A stretch of 64,000 nucleotides of DNA from Ochotona curzoniae. Its lineage: Eukaryota > Chordata > Mammalia > Lagomorpha > Ochotonidae. Made by a program: the position numbers and the translations under genes. The notes beneath the pieces were generated by a model that was not told the DNA's origin, made no database searches, and was given only the letters and a program-made list of their open reading frames with translations. Position 1 is the stretch's first letter. Every line of letters begins with the position of its first letter. Location of the stretch: NCBI RefSeq assembly GCF_017591425.1, contig NW_024465885.1:33302501-33366500 (forward strand), in the 5' to 3' direction. Shown piece after piece: positions 1-11,365 of this stretch.

Positions 1-1560
1 AGCCGCTGAATAAAAAGCACAGCATCAAGGGCTCAAATCAAATCACTGATACACAATGACAATGTCAAAACTGAAAGCCTGACCTGTACAATAATCTTCA
101 AAATACTTGTGAGACATCAGTGAGAGATAGTAGTGTTTCATGAGGATATTTTCTTTTTGATGCTCCTCGGCACTTCTTTGTGTTTAATTTACACATTTCT
201 ATGGTATCATTTGTTTACTCAGCCATGTTTCTTATGTTTCTTATCATTTTGCTGAGCTTTGGAATCAACACAAAATTGCCTTTCTGTATCAAGATAGCTC
301 TTCTTATAATCGGTCAACTGTAAATAAATCATTGTCAATAAAGTAAGCTGTGTAGAAATAGGCACACAGAATATAACATATCATTAGACACAAAAATACA
401 TGTAACATATAGCATGTTACCGAGAGAAAGAGAGAGAGAGAAAGAGGGAATTGCTTTCCTGATAATTTATTACTCACATTTGATAAAAATACAGGATATT
501 CTACATAAAGATATTCTGAACTCTGTAAATCAGTTTATATGACCAAAGATAGTATCAAACCTTTGTATTCTGTGTGATAAGCCATGTGTTCAAGTGTAGT
601 TCATTTCTCACGTATCATTATCTTAATTTAGTTACTTTGTTCTAATCATTAACAAGTACAATTGTATATTCCTAGGTCACGTCTTTCCTTCTAGTCATAT
701 AATTTCTTCCTTCATTACTTGCTCTCACAGCAAAGACACTTTACACTAATGACTACATTTTTAACATTGCGGAAATAAGTTAGAGTAAAGATATCTACTG
801 AGAACCAGTTGAAGAAAAAGAGAAGGAAAATAAAAATTCTACATTAAAGAGAAGAGTGACACAAGTGCTTAACCCGAGAGCTTTCTCTGGGCTTTGCGGT
901 TTTGCTGTTTTAGACACAAAAATCCTGTGAATAGATAAAGAATCACAGTAGCGGTTAAGTTCCTCTTTTAGCAAAGAGCTAGCCACATATTTCTATGGGT
1001 TTAGAAGCACAAAACACTTTTTACATGTTTCATTCAATTGTTGTGTATAGAATCAATTTACAGCAGGAACCAAAGGCCAGAGAACTCAGACGGTCTTGTA
1101 AGACTGTTTCCTGTTATAAGCAGCTCGAGGAGGTAGTTATTAATGATAAATACAAAGGAAGAACAGTAACAGAACAAATAGACACAGATACGGATTTATC
1201 CAAATAGAATACTTAAGGCTGAAAACCGTGAGATTTGATTTCCCTCTCAACATTCTAATGTGTGTGGAAGCTTCAAAAACTTCATAGGAAATTACATTAA
1301 GGAAAAAGTGTGCATAGAATTCTTAAAAATGCAAAGGAAATTCAAAGTATTTTTTAATTCAAATTCTCCACGAATTCTTCAAAATGCCTTTATAAAATCA
1401 ACATATTAGACTGGCCATTGTGTGAAGAGCAAATATCAAGGGATTTTAATATTTTTTCAGTTTTGGCATTGTTTTGTTTTTCTTTTTTTTCTGTTACTAA
1501 TTCAGTCAAAGGTTGAATACCCTACTAAATCGAAAAGTCAACACATAAAAAGCTAAAAGA
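1..1560. other. AT-rich sequence with no recognised gene
   Basis: No supportable gene or repeat family is seen here. A short purine tract of GA units lies at about 421-447. Open frames at 795-986 (minus) and 995-1207 (plus) are 63-70 residues, overlap AT-rich sequence and show no recognisable protein motif. Confidence 0.6.
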
Positions 1561-1564
1561 CATA

Positions 1565-1855
1565 GGTCAGTGGGAGTACAGGCAAGAATCATGAACAATA
1601 ATTCAATGAGAAAGACTATTTGAGATCTTTCATACATTGGCAAATCCCTCCAAATGACCACAGTAGCTAGTGCTGGTCAAGGTCGAATCCAAGAGCATGA
1701 TATTTAATCTGGATCCCCTCTGTGAGTAGCAGGGACTCTAAGTGCTTGGAACACATTCTATTGTTTTTCACTCTATTCTCAAGGAGCTGCATTAGACATG
1801 GAACAGTCAAGACTCCAACTGGTGCTCATATGAGAAGCTGGAATTGCAGGTGACT
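1565..1855 (-). mobile_element. Old CSINE (C-repeat), antisense copy
   Basis: Diverged copy read on the minus strand. Recognisable pieces in + orientation are the CACAGTAGCTAGTGCTGGTC block near 1660, a step reading as 'AGCAGGGACTCTAAGTGCTTGG' split over 1727-1748, the GGAGCTGCATTAG block near 1782 and the closing AACTGGTGCTCATATGAGAA near 1817. These follow the order of the older rabbit-type C-repeat. No target duplication is visible, so both edges are approximate. Confidence 0.65.
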
Positions 1856-2224
1856 GTTGAGTGCACCCAATATGGCTTCAAACACATACTTTTTAAATCA
1901 AATAGTCAATGGATTAAAAAGAATAATTCACTTAGCATTTTAACACATACAAACATGCCTAAAACATTAGTTCTGATGATCATAGAGCACTTGACTATGG
2001 ATGATTTTTGTGATGATTGTTCTGGAATCTGGAAAGCGCCAGAACTGCCAGAGCAAACATTAGCAATAGATAGATAAATACATGCATTCATACATATATA
2101 CATGCATACATACAATGTAGAAGTATCTATAAAATAATATTTTAAAGCATATTGCAAAATTACAATGATTAAAAGAACCTAGACCAGGGTATTTTTGACT
2201 TGCATTCTTTAAACTGTATTATCT

Positions 2225-2555
2225 GGGCCCAGCGCTGTAATCTGGTACATATATTTCTTGCCTTTCAATACTGTGATCCCTAATGGGTCCTGGTTCTAAT
2301 CCTGGCAGCCCAGCAGCCCAGCAGCCCGGCAGCCTGTCCAGTTCCCTACTTGAAACCTGGGAAAGCAGCCAAGAATGGCCCAAGGCTTTGGGATCCTACC
2401 CCCATAGGAGACCCAGAAGAATCTCCTGGTTCCTGGCACAGATTGGCTCAGGCCCAGCCACTGCAGTCACTTGAGCGGTGAATCAGTGGATAGAAGATCT
2501 TTTCTGTCTCTCTTTTTATAACGGACTGTCTACAATAAATAAATCTTTTAAAAAA
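2225..2555 (+). mobile_element. CSINE, sense copy
   Basis: Begins with GGGCCCAGCGCTGTAATCT and ends with CAATAAATAAATCTTTTAAA. The tRNA-like head has a degraded A box and a B box reading GGTTCTAATCC near 2290. A small local expansion of CAGCC units lies at about 2306-2333. The flanks share TGTATTA (about 2214-2220 and 2558-2564), a weak candidate target duplication. Confidence 0.9.
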
Positions 2556-2923
2556 TTTGTATTAGTGACATATAACAACTAATAAGCTATATTTAGATGT
2601 CTGCGTTTTTGGTAGAAGAGGAGATAGACAAGAACTTACGATTTTGGATAAAACAAATGGATAGATTATCTTCAGACTCAAACTGTTCAACTTGATATTC
2701 AAGGACTGTTCTCTGATTTCATATTTTTACCTATTGACATCTGAAGCAATTCAGTAGCTCGAGGGAAGGCTTAGCGATGCAATCCACAGAGGTGCCTGGT
2801 GCCCACAGTGAGCTTTCATTAACTTATGATATGTTTTCCTGAAAAAAATAAAAACGTGTTTTTTTTAATCGGCTCTGATAACTCTGGTAAAGGAAATTTG
2901 AACATGACAAATCCTTATATAAT

Positions 2924-3261
2924 AGAATACATTGAGAGCTAGGCACGGTGGCCTAGTGCTTACTTTGAACACTCCAGGATCGCATATGGGCATCGGTTTT
3001 AATCCCAGCAGCCCCACTTGCCATCCAGCTCCCTTTTGTGGCTTGGTAAAGCAGTCCAGGATGGCCCAAAGCCTTGTGACCCTGCACCCGTGTGGAAAAC
3101 CCAGAAGCTCCTGGCTCCAGGATTCAGATCCACCCAGCTCCAGCCATTGGGGCTGCCTAGGGAGTGAATCAATGGATGGAAGATCTTCCTCTCTGTCTCT
3201 GCTTTCTCTGTATATCTGACATTGCAATAAAAATAAACAAATCTTAACAAAGAATACATTG
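2924..3261 (+). mobile_element. CSINE with 11-bp target duplication
   Basis: Full-length sense copy at about 2936-3246, with CACGGTGGCCTAGTGCTTA (A-box region) near 2943, a B box variant at about 2996-3006, and the CTGTATATCTGAC tail followed by AATAAAAATAAACAAATCTT. It is bounded by perfect 11-bp direct repeats AGAATACATTG at 2924-2934 and 3251-3261, so the insertion edges are well fixed. Insertion by LINE-1 machinery is the known mechanism for the family. Confidence 0.95.
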
Positions 3262-3715
3262 CTTTATGTATCTATCAAATATGACATATCAATGAAACAT
3301 AATAGAATGCTTAGAAGTTAATCCATATACATGGATTAACTGTTTTTAAAAAAATTGTTTGAAATGCACAAAGTACAAAAATCTCTTCTATAAATGGTGC
3401 TTACAAAACTGTATGTATACATTAAGAAGATGAAGAATGAAATTAGACCCATTCCTCAAAACAACTACAACAACAAACCCTCAACATGGTTCAACTGATT
3501 AAATTCAAAACATGAGACTATAGAATTGCTGGAAAAAATATAAGGAATGCACTTTAAGAAGTTGCTAAAGAGAAAGATATCTTGGATACACACCTTGCAG
3601 GGCGGGCAACAAATGTAATATTGGGAAAAAATGAGATAATATGAGCCTTAAAAGCTCATATTGCAAAGGGGATGATCAACACATTCAGTATGCACCCAAC
3701 GAAATGGGCAAAGCT
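3262..3715. other. AT-rich spacer, nothing recognised
   Basis: No gene or family recognised. The sequence is A-rich and leads into the TA/CA tract that follows. Confidence 0.5.
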
Positions 3716-3892
3716 ACATATATATATGTGTGTATATATATAAATATGCTTGTGTATATATATACACATAATATATGCACATATTATGTGCATATATGCA
3801 TAACATGCATATATTATGTGTATATATGCATATACATACATGTATATACATATGTATACATATATATATATACATATATACATATATATTTT
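3715..3892. repeat. Long TA/TG/CA alternating tract
   Basis: About 175 bases of alternating purine-pyrimidine sequence made of ATATAT, GTGTATAT, TGCATAT and CATACATG units with many local palindromes. Open frames across it on both strands (3641-3985 plus; 3656-3961 minus) translate to runs of I, Y, C and H and are products of the repeat, not genes. Confidence 0.9.
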
Positions 3893-5265
3893 TTCCCAGT
3901 CCTGGATCTCGTATGTGTCACTGCTACCCAAACTGAAATCACTGGCCCTGAGTCCTGGCACACATTGGTGGGCACTGTGCTTTAGCCTGACTGACCTGCA
4001 GCCATTTTGTCTATCACCAATATGTGCTACAGCCTAGCCCAGTCTTGTCCACCTCCATACATGGCTCTCATGTGACCCTGAAATCTAGCCCAAACTGTCT
4101 CATATCCATTCTGTTTCTTGTGAGAGCCAGTAAAGTGTTGGAGCCTAGCCTATACTGGCCAACCCTGGACCCAGCCCACATGCATGGTAATGGTTGCTGC
4201 AGCCTTGCCTAGCCTGATCTGCCCACAACCTTGGCTGTCATACTCACCAGTCAGAGCTGCAGCCCAGCAGGGATGTCTCCAGAATTTCCCTGCTGGGCCC
4301 ATGCCCAGCCCTGGGTCCTGCACATGCTGATGGCCTGCCCAGAGTCCCAGCTTGTGTTGATGGGGGTTGCACCCTAGTTCAGGTGGTTTAGCTCACACCA
4401 GGTGTGGATCAAGTGTGTGCCAGTGAACAGTGTTGATTGTTCCAGCCCAGGCTATCCCCTGACTTGGCCCACACAAATGCTAAGTAGTGCTGCAGACTTG
4501 TCTGGCCAGGCAGGTCTTCAGACACAGATATGTGTTCGCCAGTGGCAACAGTAGCCCACTAAGGCTGTTTTCCAAGTTCTCCATACCAGCCCCATATCCC
4601 ACACATGCCAGTAGGTGCAGTGGCCCTTGTTGCATGATCTGAGCTCAGTTCAGGCCTTTGCATGTCCTGGAAGGTACTGCAACCTGGATCTGCCCAGCCT
4701 CCCCACAGCCCCTGCTCCCATGTGTGGTAGGTAGGAGCTTGTCCAGTGAGTTCTGTTTCTGGCTCATCCTTTCACTACCCCCAGCTCTCCTGACAAATTA
4801 GCAGAGTCTGTAGAACCATTACGGCATGCGCACTAGTCCCCTACAGATTCTGTCCCCAGATCCTGTTTCTCATATTCTGATGCCAGCTGTGGCACTTGTG
4901 GGTAGGTACTGTGTCCTAGCAGTCAAGCATGTGCCCAGGCTCCAGCTTTTTTGAGTGTCAGTGGGCAGTGGGTGATGCTACTTAGCTAAGTCGAAGTCTG
5001 CTACATTGGGGAGTGCCTTGGCTGTATTCAGACATGCCGTTTGATTCACCCTGTAAACCACTAGGTCTTAGCAACCTCAACGAGTGCAGTGGTTCAATTC
5101 CTGGAAGGCTTCACCTATCATTCCTTCCATGTCCAGCATACCTTTACACACTCCCACTAGAATATATCTCCAGATTCCCTCCCCAAGGAAATCTGCAACC
5201 CCCATCCTGTCATGTCCCAACCCAGCATTCCCTGACTCTCTTTCCAATATATATTAAATAACAAC
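3893..5265. repeat. GC-rich dispersed repeat, VNTR-like copy D
   Basis: About 1.37 kb of sequence far richer in G+C than its surroundings. It contains many degenerate repeats of a CCAGTNGGTGCTGCAGCC-like core and of AGCCTAGCCTGNCCTGCC-like steps, spaced roughly 60-90 bases apart. Two regions at 33.96-35.43 and 42.68-44.53 kb have the same kind of unit. The right edge runs into TTAAATAACAACAACAGCAA, an A-rich stretch that may be a retroposon tail on the + strand. No coding frame is credible. The family could not be named; candidates are the untranslated or internal part of a lagomorph retroelement. Confidence 0.6.
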
Positions 5266-5300
5266 AACAGCAACAGTAATAATAAATATATAAACATGAA
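5266..5300 (+). repeat. A-rich simple stretch
   Basis: Run of AAC, AAT and ATA units directly after the GC-rich block; possibly the 3' tail of that element. Confidence 0.5.
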
Positions 5301-5499
5301 ATAAAAATCAGCAACTATGCTGGCACACTGATACAGTTAACTCAAATTTGGCACAAACTAGGTCCTGAATGTTTGTCTGCTACAGGTTGCTTTTCTTGAG
5401 ACATTGTAATACTCACTTAGCTACAAGGCAACCTACACAGTTATCTATAGCTGGGGCAGAGAGTTCTTAACATAAACAACCAAGGAAAAATCAAACAAA

Positions 5500-5880
5500 A
5501 AATGACTAGAAGCAAACTTGACATATAACTCTGCATTCCACCTCTAGGTATGCACACAAGATAATAGTCCTTTATTACAGACCTATAGCACCATATTTAT
5601 AGCAGCATTGTTCATAGTGACCAAAGTATGAAATTGACCAAGGTATCTATCATCAGATGCGCTGATAAAGAAACTGATCTTATGCAAAATGGAATAGTAC
5701 TCATATACACAAACAGATTGAAATCATCTATTTGTGTCAAAATGGATGCAATTAGAGTATGTCATTTTGAGTGCAATAAGCCAGACACAGACAGTCCAGT
5801 TCTGAGTACTGGCCTTCTCATGTTGGAGTTAATGGATATGCATATGCATATACAAATATATGTGTAAAGAAAATCTGAAG
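5500..5880 (+). mobile_element. LINE-1 ORF2 3' end, old sense fragment
   Basis: Follows the order known for the last part of L1 ORF2: a CCACCTCTAGGTATGCACAC block near 5539, TTATAGCAGCATTGTTCATAG near 5597 (the 'tlf/iaa..' region of ORF2), a step matching 'AATGGAATAGTACTCATA' near 5687, ATGGATGCAATTAGAG near 5740 and AAGCCAGACACAGACAG near 5778. The reading frame is broken. Left and right edges are approximate. Confidence 0.75.
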
Positions 5881-6019
5881 TAAAAATGCATTTGTGTGTC
5901 AATATTACTGCAAATATTTTTTGTCAAAGTTTCTTTATACCTCTGTCAAACTAATGGTTAAACTGCTATATTACCACAGTTTTAATAAACTGATTACGTT
6001 GAAACACTATATAAGGCTG

Positions 6020-6355
6020 AAATAATCATCTTTTTAAAGAGATTTTTATTTATTTACTTAATAGGAAAATAAGATATAGAGAGGAGGAGAGACAGAGAGA
6101 AAGATCTGCTGTCTGATGATTCATTCCCCAAATGGCCTCAACATTTGGAGCTGAGCCAATCCTAAGCTAGGAGCCGGAACCTCTTCTAGGTTTCCCACAC
6201 AGGTGCAGAGTCCCAAGGTTTTGGGCTGTCCTCGACTGCTTTCCCAAGCCACTAGCAGGAACCTGGATGGGAAGCTGGGCTGCCGGGATTAGAACCGGTG
6301 CTCATATTGGATCCTGGCTCACACAAGGCAACTATGCTGGGCCCAAAATAATCAT
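6020..6355 (-). mobile_element. CSINE, antisense, 10-bp target duplication
   Basis: Full-length copy at about 6030-6345 on the minus strand: T-rich tail complement at 6036, GATATAGAGAGGAGGAGAG near 6073, GGGATTAGAACCGGTGCTCA (B box complement) near 6286, and the head complement ending CTGGGCCC at 6344. Direct repeats AAATAATCAT lie at 6020-6029 and 6346-6355. Confidence 0.95.
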
Positions 6356-6980
6356 TGTTTCTATGTCAGCATAGGTATTGCTTATATTTGCACTAAACTG
6401 GATCGATTTCCTTCATACTGAATATTTTACTCGCCAGAACATTAATTATTTGACTGCAGTGTACATTAAAAATAAGTTATTTCAGGACTGAAAGACAGAA
6501 GTGAAAAGGGAAAGGGAGGGATGTTGGGTGTGAGAGAAGGAAAAAGGGAATAGTATATTCCCTAAATTGTGATAAAGAGATATATTAAACTTCTTAAATC
6601 TAAAAAAAAAAAAAGTGAGAAAATAGCAATACAATTTGGAACAGCAAATTATACAATTAAAATCTGAGCAAATTAAAAGCTGAGCACTTGACCCCAATGT
6701 AAATATCAGGTAAGTCTTAAAAGGTCTACTGCATGAAATAATATATTACATGTGGTTCAACTGAATAAAATACTATGAAACATATTTTTTCTCTGTGGAT
6801 TTCAACATGGTCATGGTGGAAAGACTGCAAACACAAATACTGATTTGAAAAATACGTATTGAATTCATTCTCCATTGGTACTTTCTAATGATTTTAAATT
6901 CCATTTAAAAATAGGTACATGCTAATATCCAATACTTACAAAAAGCTTCAGAAACTCAGTGACAAAAAAAAATGTGAAGA
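6356..6980. other. AT-rich spacer
   Basis: No recognised gene or family. A 13-base poly(A) run lies at about 6602-6614. The minus frame at 6482-6697 is a 71-residue F/L-rich reading of AT-rich DNA with no motif. Confidence 0.5.
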
Positions 6981-6984
6981 AATG

Positions 6985-7605
6985 CTTAAAGGAAATAAAC
7001 AGACATTTTTTCAGAAGAACAAATTAGAAGTATGAAAAGATGCAGAGGCTCCCTACCTATAAGAAGTTAAGCTTAAAACCACATTGAGGTTCCAGCTAAC
7101 TCCATGAGGCTGGACTGCTTTCAGAACTCTACTAACAACAATTGCTGATTTGGACAGAGAAAGGTACCCTCCTTCACTGCTGGTGGGAGTGTAGGCTAGT
7201 AAACTGCTATGAAAATCAGTATGGAGAGTGCTTAGAGAATTCCAAATAAACTTGCCCTATCACCCAGCTATCCTTGTCCTAAAAATACATCCAAAGAAAA
7301 TAGAGATTGTATACGAGAAGGGGATCTGTAATCCTTTATTAACAATAGCACAATCTACAATAGCAAACACATGGACACAAGCTGGTTGTCCATCCAAAGA
7401 GGAGTGGTTGAAGAAACTGGTACCACTACAACATGGAATATTGCTCACTCATTAAAAAGAATGAGCTTACACTGTTGGCAACTACATGGTCCCAACTAGA
7501 GAGCATTATGCTCAGTAGAATAAGTCTATCCCAAAAGACAAATATGACATGCTCTCTTTAATATAAAGCAGCCTTCATGCAAATTAAAAGTTCAATAACG
7601 CTTTC
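6985..7605 (+). mobile_element. LINE-1 ORF2 3' end and start of 3' UTR
   Basis: Sense fragment of L1. The frame at 7228-7455 reads LREFQINLPYHPAILVL, then TIAQSTIANTWTQAGCPSKE, which follows the well-known C-terminal part of L1 ORF2p (FDPAIPLLG ... TIAKTWNQPKCP). Upstream at 7166-7190 is CCTTCACTGCTGGTGGGAGT, the 'LLHCWWDC' region, and downstream at 7434-7465 the 'MEYYAAIKN' region reads as CATGGAATATTGCTCACTCA. Stops and frame changes make it a dead copy. It probably continues with the 3' UTR piece at 7980-8296. Confidence 0.85.
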
Positions 7606-7816
7606 AATACTGTTTTTGCTGCAACCTGTGGGTATTGATATATTTGCTTTTATTTTCATTTCTTAAAAATAATTTTTTCTCTTATTAAATTCTTCACTGA
7701 CTCATAGATCTCACAGTACCATCATTTTCTCCAATAAGAGTTTATATTTCTTTTCATTTTTTGTTGATACATTGGCTATTTGTTAGCATGTTACTTAACT
7801 CCATGTGGCTTTAAGA

Positions 7817-7960
7817 AATATATATATAATATACTAGATACATATATACATGTCGTATATAAACATTTTACGTATTTATAAATATATATTTATATAAATA
7901 CATTATATTCTATATTAAATACATATATTTGTGTGTGTGTATATATATATATATATAACT
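7817..7960. repeat. AT-rich simple sequence
   Basis: TATATA and GTGTGTAT units, ending in a perfect (AT) run at about 7939-7958. It lies inside the L1 3' UTR interval. Confidence 0.8.
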
Positions 7961-7974
7961 TTATACCTCTTGTT

Positions 7975-8296
7975 GGTTTCGTTTTATAGCTTCTCATGGT
8001 ATCAGCATAATAGAAGCTATCAGATGCAGATGTGAAGATATAATGCAGTATGCATTTCTACTTCCAAATTAGAGATGAACTCCCAATAAAACCGTTGAAT
8101 ATATCTTGACAATAGAATGCTGGATGTCTGGCATTCTCTCTACCAGCAATGTCAGGACACACTTAAATAGCAGAATGATGGACTATACTATTGTAATAAT
8201 ATGGGGAAAAAACAATTTGGGGAAGGAAATTTGGGGAGAGTTTAGGGGAAATCCGAGGGCTATGGAAATGTAACATAAAATTTTAAAAAAATAGAA
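7975..8296 (+). mobile_element. LINE-1 3' UTR (lagomorph type)
   Basis: Contains GAACTCCCAATAAAACCGTT near 8080, ATGATGGACTATACTATTGTAATAAT near 8175 (split), then TTTGGGGAGAGTTTAGGGGAA and GCTATGGAAATGTAACATAA before an A-rich end at 8280-8296. A related but distinct copy lies at 17.35-17.74 kb. The order and G-rich step match the lagomorph L1 3' UTR as I know it. Confidence 0.75.
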
Positions 8297-8800
8297 AAGT
8301 CTGTGGACTTACGTTATAAATATACTTACGGTATAATACATACATATTCTATGATTTATTTCATTTGTTATTCAAGAAGTTATTTAATTCAGTTACATAT
8401 TTATGCAGCATTTTCTCATTAACCACTGCCTCATGAGATCAACTTTCCTGACTAATGCATCATCAAATTTCACTTTTTGCTTATAAGATTACATATAATT
8501 AGATTAATTTAATGGATTAAATAGCACCCACGTAAAATGAAATTGTTTTAAAGGAACTATACATTTAATTATTTCTTTTAATCTATTTAATTTTCTATTT
8601 TTGAGCTAGTCTGCTTGTAGGAATACTTACCAGTTTCATGAAGACTTTTTTAATTCATTACATTTTGAAGCAAGAATCCACATATATATATTACACATCT
8701 AATATAATATATATAACAAAATTACATACCCTTATTCTAAAATTTAAAAAGTTAAATTTCTGAATAAATGAATGCTTCTGCAATTTTATACTCTGCAACT
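8297..8800. other. AT-rich spacer
   Basis: No gene or repeat family recognised in about 500 bases of AT-rich DNA. Confidence 0.5.
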
Positions 8801-8805
8801 AACCT

Positions 8806-8953
8806 TTTTTAAAGATTTATTTTTAATTTTTATTGGAAAGTAAGATACACAGAGAGGAGGAGAGACAGAGAGGGAGATCTTCGGTCGAAGCTAGGAGCCA
8901 GAAACTTTTTCCAGGCTCCCAAAGCCTTGGGACCCTGCACCCACCTGGGAGTC
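8806..8953 (-). mobile_element. CSINE fragment with an internal inverted segment
   Basis: From 8806 to about 8917 the sequence is an ordinary antisense CSINE 3' half (AAAGATTTATTTTTAATTTT, then GAGAGGAGGAGAGACAGAGA). From about 8919 to 8953 it switches to sense orientation (CCCAAAGCCTTGGGACCCTG, then CACCCACCTGGGAG) where the antisense form is expected. The remaining head is missing. Confidence 0.85.
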
Positions 8954-9055
8954 ATTCACTTGAGTTTCAGTAATAACTGCTTATATCATTTTAATTAATC
9001 AATGCAGCAAACTCATATCAGTTAAGTTAGAAGCCAAGCATTTTTTAAAGATTCT

Positions 9056-9390
9056 GGGCCCGGTGCGATAGCTTAATGGTTAAAGGCCTCGCCTTGCATG
9101 CCCAGGGATCCCACATGAGCACCAGTTGTAATCCCGGCTGCTCCGATTCCCATCCAGCTCCCCGCTTGTGGCCCGGGAAAGCAGTCGAGGACAGCCCAAA
9201 GCCATGGGACTCTACACCTGTGTGGGAGACCCAGATGAAGTTCCTGGATCCTGGCTTTAGATTGGCATAGCGTTGGCCTTTGTGGTCACTTGGGGAGTGA
9301 ATCATCGGATGGAAGATCTTCCTGTCTGTCTCTCCACTCTGTATATCCTCCTTTCCAATAAAAAATAATAAAAATGAAATTAAAAAAAAA
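9056..9390 (+). mobile_element. CSINE, young sense copy
   Basis: Starts GGGCCCGGTGCGATAGCTTA, with A box and the B box variant GTTGTAATCC near 9125, and ends CTCTGTATATCCTCC followed by an A-rich tail to about 9390. Low divergence from its siblings at 20.7, 21.7 and 59 kb. No long target duplication is obvious. Confidence 0.92.
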
Positions 9391-11035
9391 TTCTAAAATA
9401 TTCTAAACTCATATCTGGTGCTTTGTATTTATGTATCTACATCACACGACTTACTGTATAGGTTTTATTGGCTCAAAAGTTCAAAAACTTCTCTTACACA
9501 GAGAATAATAAGAGCACTATATCTGAAACTGACATCCTTTTAAGAATGTATATTCTAAACTCGTGAAACATCTAATTGTAAAGACTGAGGAAATTGTCTG
9601 TATTAATTCTGTCACTTACAGTGCTAACATATAAAGATTTCTTAGTTTAAAAATAGCTTTTAGGGATTTTTTTTCTAGTAGCTATTATGTGGAGCTTTCA
9701 GTTTAAATGTTTTTTAAGTTGTTTTTAAATAACTCTCATTATGGGATAGTCTTTATAATTTACCCTATGAGATATCATGAAAAGAACAACTTCTGTCGTC
9801 AATAAAAGATGTGATTTTAGCATACATACTGATATTTCGAGGCTTTTATTTGGAAAACATAGTGAAAATCAGCTTAAAGTGACGAATGTTTGCACATTGT
9901 CTAGGACATTGCTATGAGCATTCCTGATGCCTCTCAGGGTGCTTGAGCTTAAGCTGCTCTTCTTATTATGAGTGCTGTTGATGCGAACCGCATAAATCAG
10001 GAATGACAGCTGAAGTACTTGGATCACTGCCACTCCTGTGAGAAACTCTGCTACTTAAATGCAATCTGTTAAAAAAAAAAAGTAGGTTGAATATATTCGA
10101 AACATACAAGTTGCAAGAATATTTAAATAAAGGTGACCTTATGGGCCTGAAATAAGTGTGATATAGTTGTGTAAATGAGAACAGATCAACAAGGATGTAA
10201 CAGAAAGAATGAAGAGTGTGGAGGAAGTGAGGACTGGAGACAGCAGCTGGGTGTGGATCACTTTGGGCTATTGCACTTGCATATCGCTGAATACCCTACA
10301 CATATATGTAACTTCATTAAGAGATTATGTTAACCTTGTTTATGGTATGATTTCTATGCATGGGTGTTGTTATAGATATCAACACTATTTATTCAATGAT
10401 TATTTCAGATGCAGTTATTTTTTGTCAAAATAAATTAGTCTTTCCAGAAATGCTGCTACAATAAACTAGAAGAACTACAGTCACTTTCCCCTCCTAATAT
10501 ATTGAGTGTCGCACAGTATAATGAATTCAGAAGGTAATGATTCATAAAATATCAATATTAATTGAGCAATATAGCAAAGTGAAGATTTATTCTATCTTAA
10601 CTTCAAGCGTTAGAAGGAATAGAGAGTCAATTATTTATGGTGCTTCTCTATGATATCATCATTTTAATGATGTAATTTAAATCCATTTTCATGTCAATGT
10701 AATGATCATAAATGATAAATTACACTATTTAAATATTTCAATTTAGATATTGGTTAGATATATTGTTTTAATTAACAGTTTGAAAATTTGCTTCCATGTT
10801 GTATTGCAATTTTGTGCTAAATTAAGAATTTGAGAACTGATCATGCTTTTGATTTGTCAGAAGTATGTTGACTATAACATAATCCTATGTGTTTTTTAAA
10901 ATTCCTTTAAATTTCAACATCGAGATCTACAAAAAAATGAAGCTATTGAAAAGAAGAATCATCACCTCACATATACAGCTGTTCTCTTAGCCCCCAAACA
11001 GTAAATATCCTGCTTTTATTCACATTTATAACATA
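9391..11035. other. AT-rich sequence with no recognised feature
   Basis: About 1.6 kb. The frame at 10209-10433 (74 residues) shows no recognisable domain. No RNA gene or repeat family was identified. Confidence 0.5.
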
Positions 11036-11041
11036 AATATT

Positions 11042-11365
11042 TTTTAAAGACTGAAGTATCTTTTATTGCAAAATTAGATATACAGAGAGAAGGACAGACA
11101 GAGATGAAAATCTTCCATCTGTTGATTCACTCCCCAAATGGCAGTAACAGCTGGAACTTAGCCAATTCGAAGCCAGGAGCCTCTTCCGGGTCTCCCATGA
11201 GGGTGCAGGGTCCCAAGGCTTTGGGCTGTCCTAGACTGCTTTCCCAGGCCACACGCAGGGAGCTGCATGGGAAGTAAGGCCACCTGGATTAGAGCAGGTG
11301 TCCATATGGGATCCAGGACGTTCTAGGTGATTATTTGACCGCTAGGCTACTGTGCTGGACACTTG
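11042..11365 (-). mobile_element. CSINE, antisense copy
   Basis: Begins with the A-tail complement and TATTGCAAAATTAGATATAC and ends at the head complement CGCTAGGCTACTGTGCTGGA near 11340. GGGTCTCCCATGAGGGTGCA near 11200 is the expected internal block. Flanking ATAACATAAATATT and GTAACATATTATT (about 11029 and 11365) may be a decayed target duplication. Confidence 0.9.
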
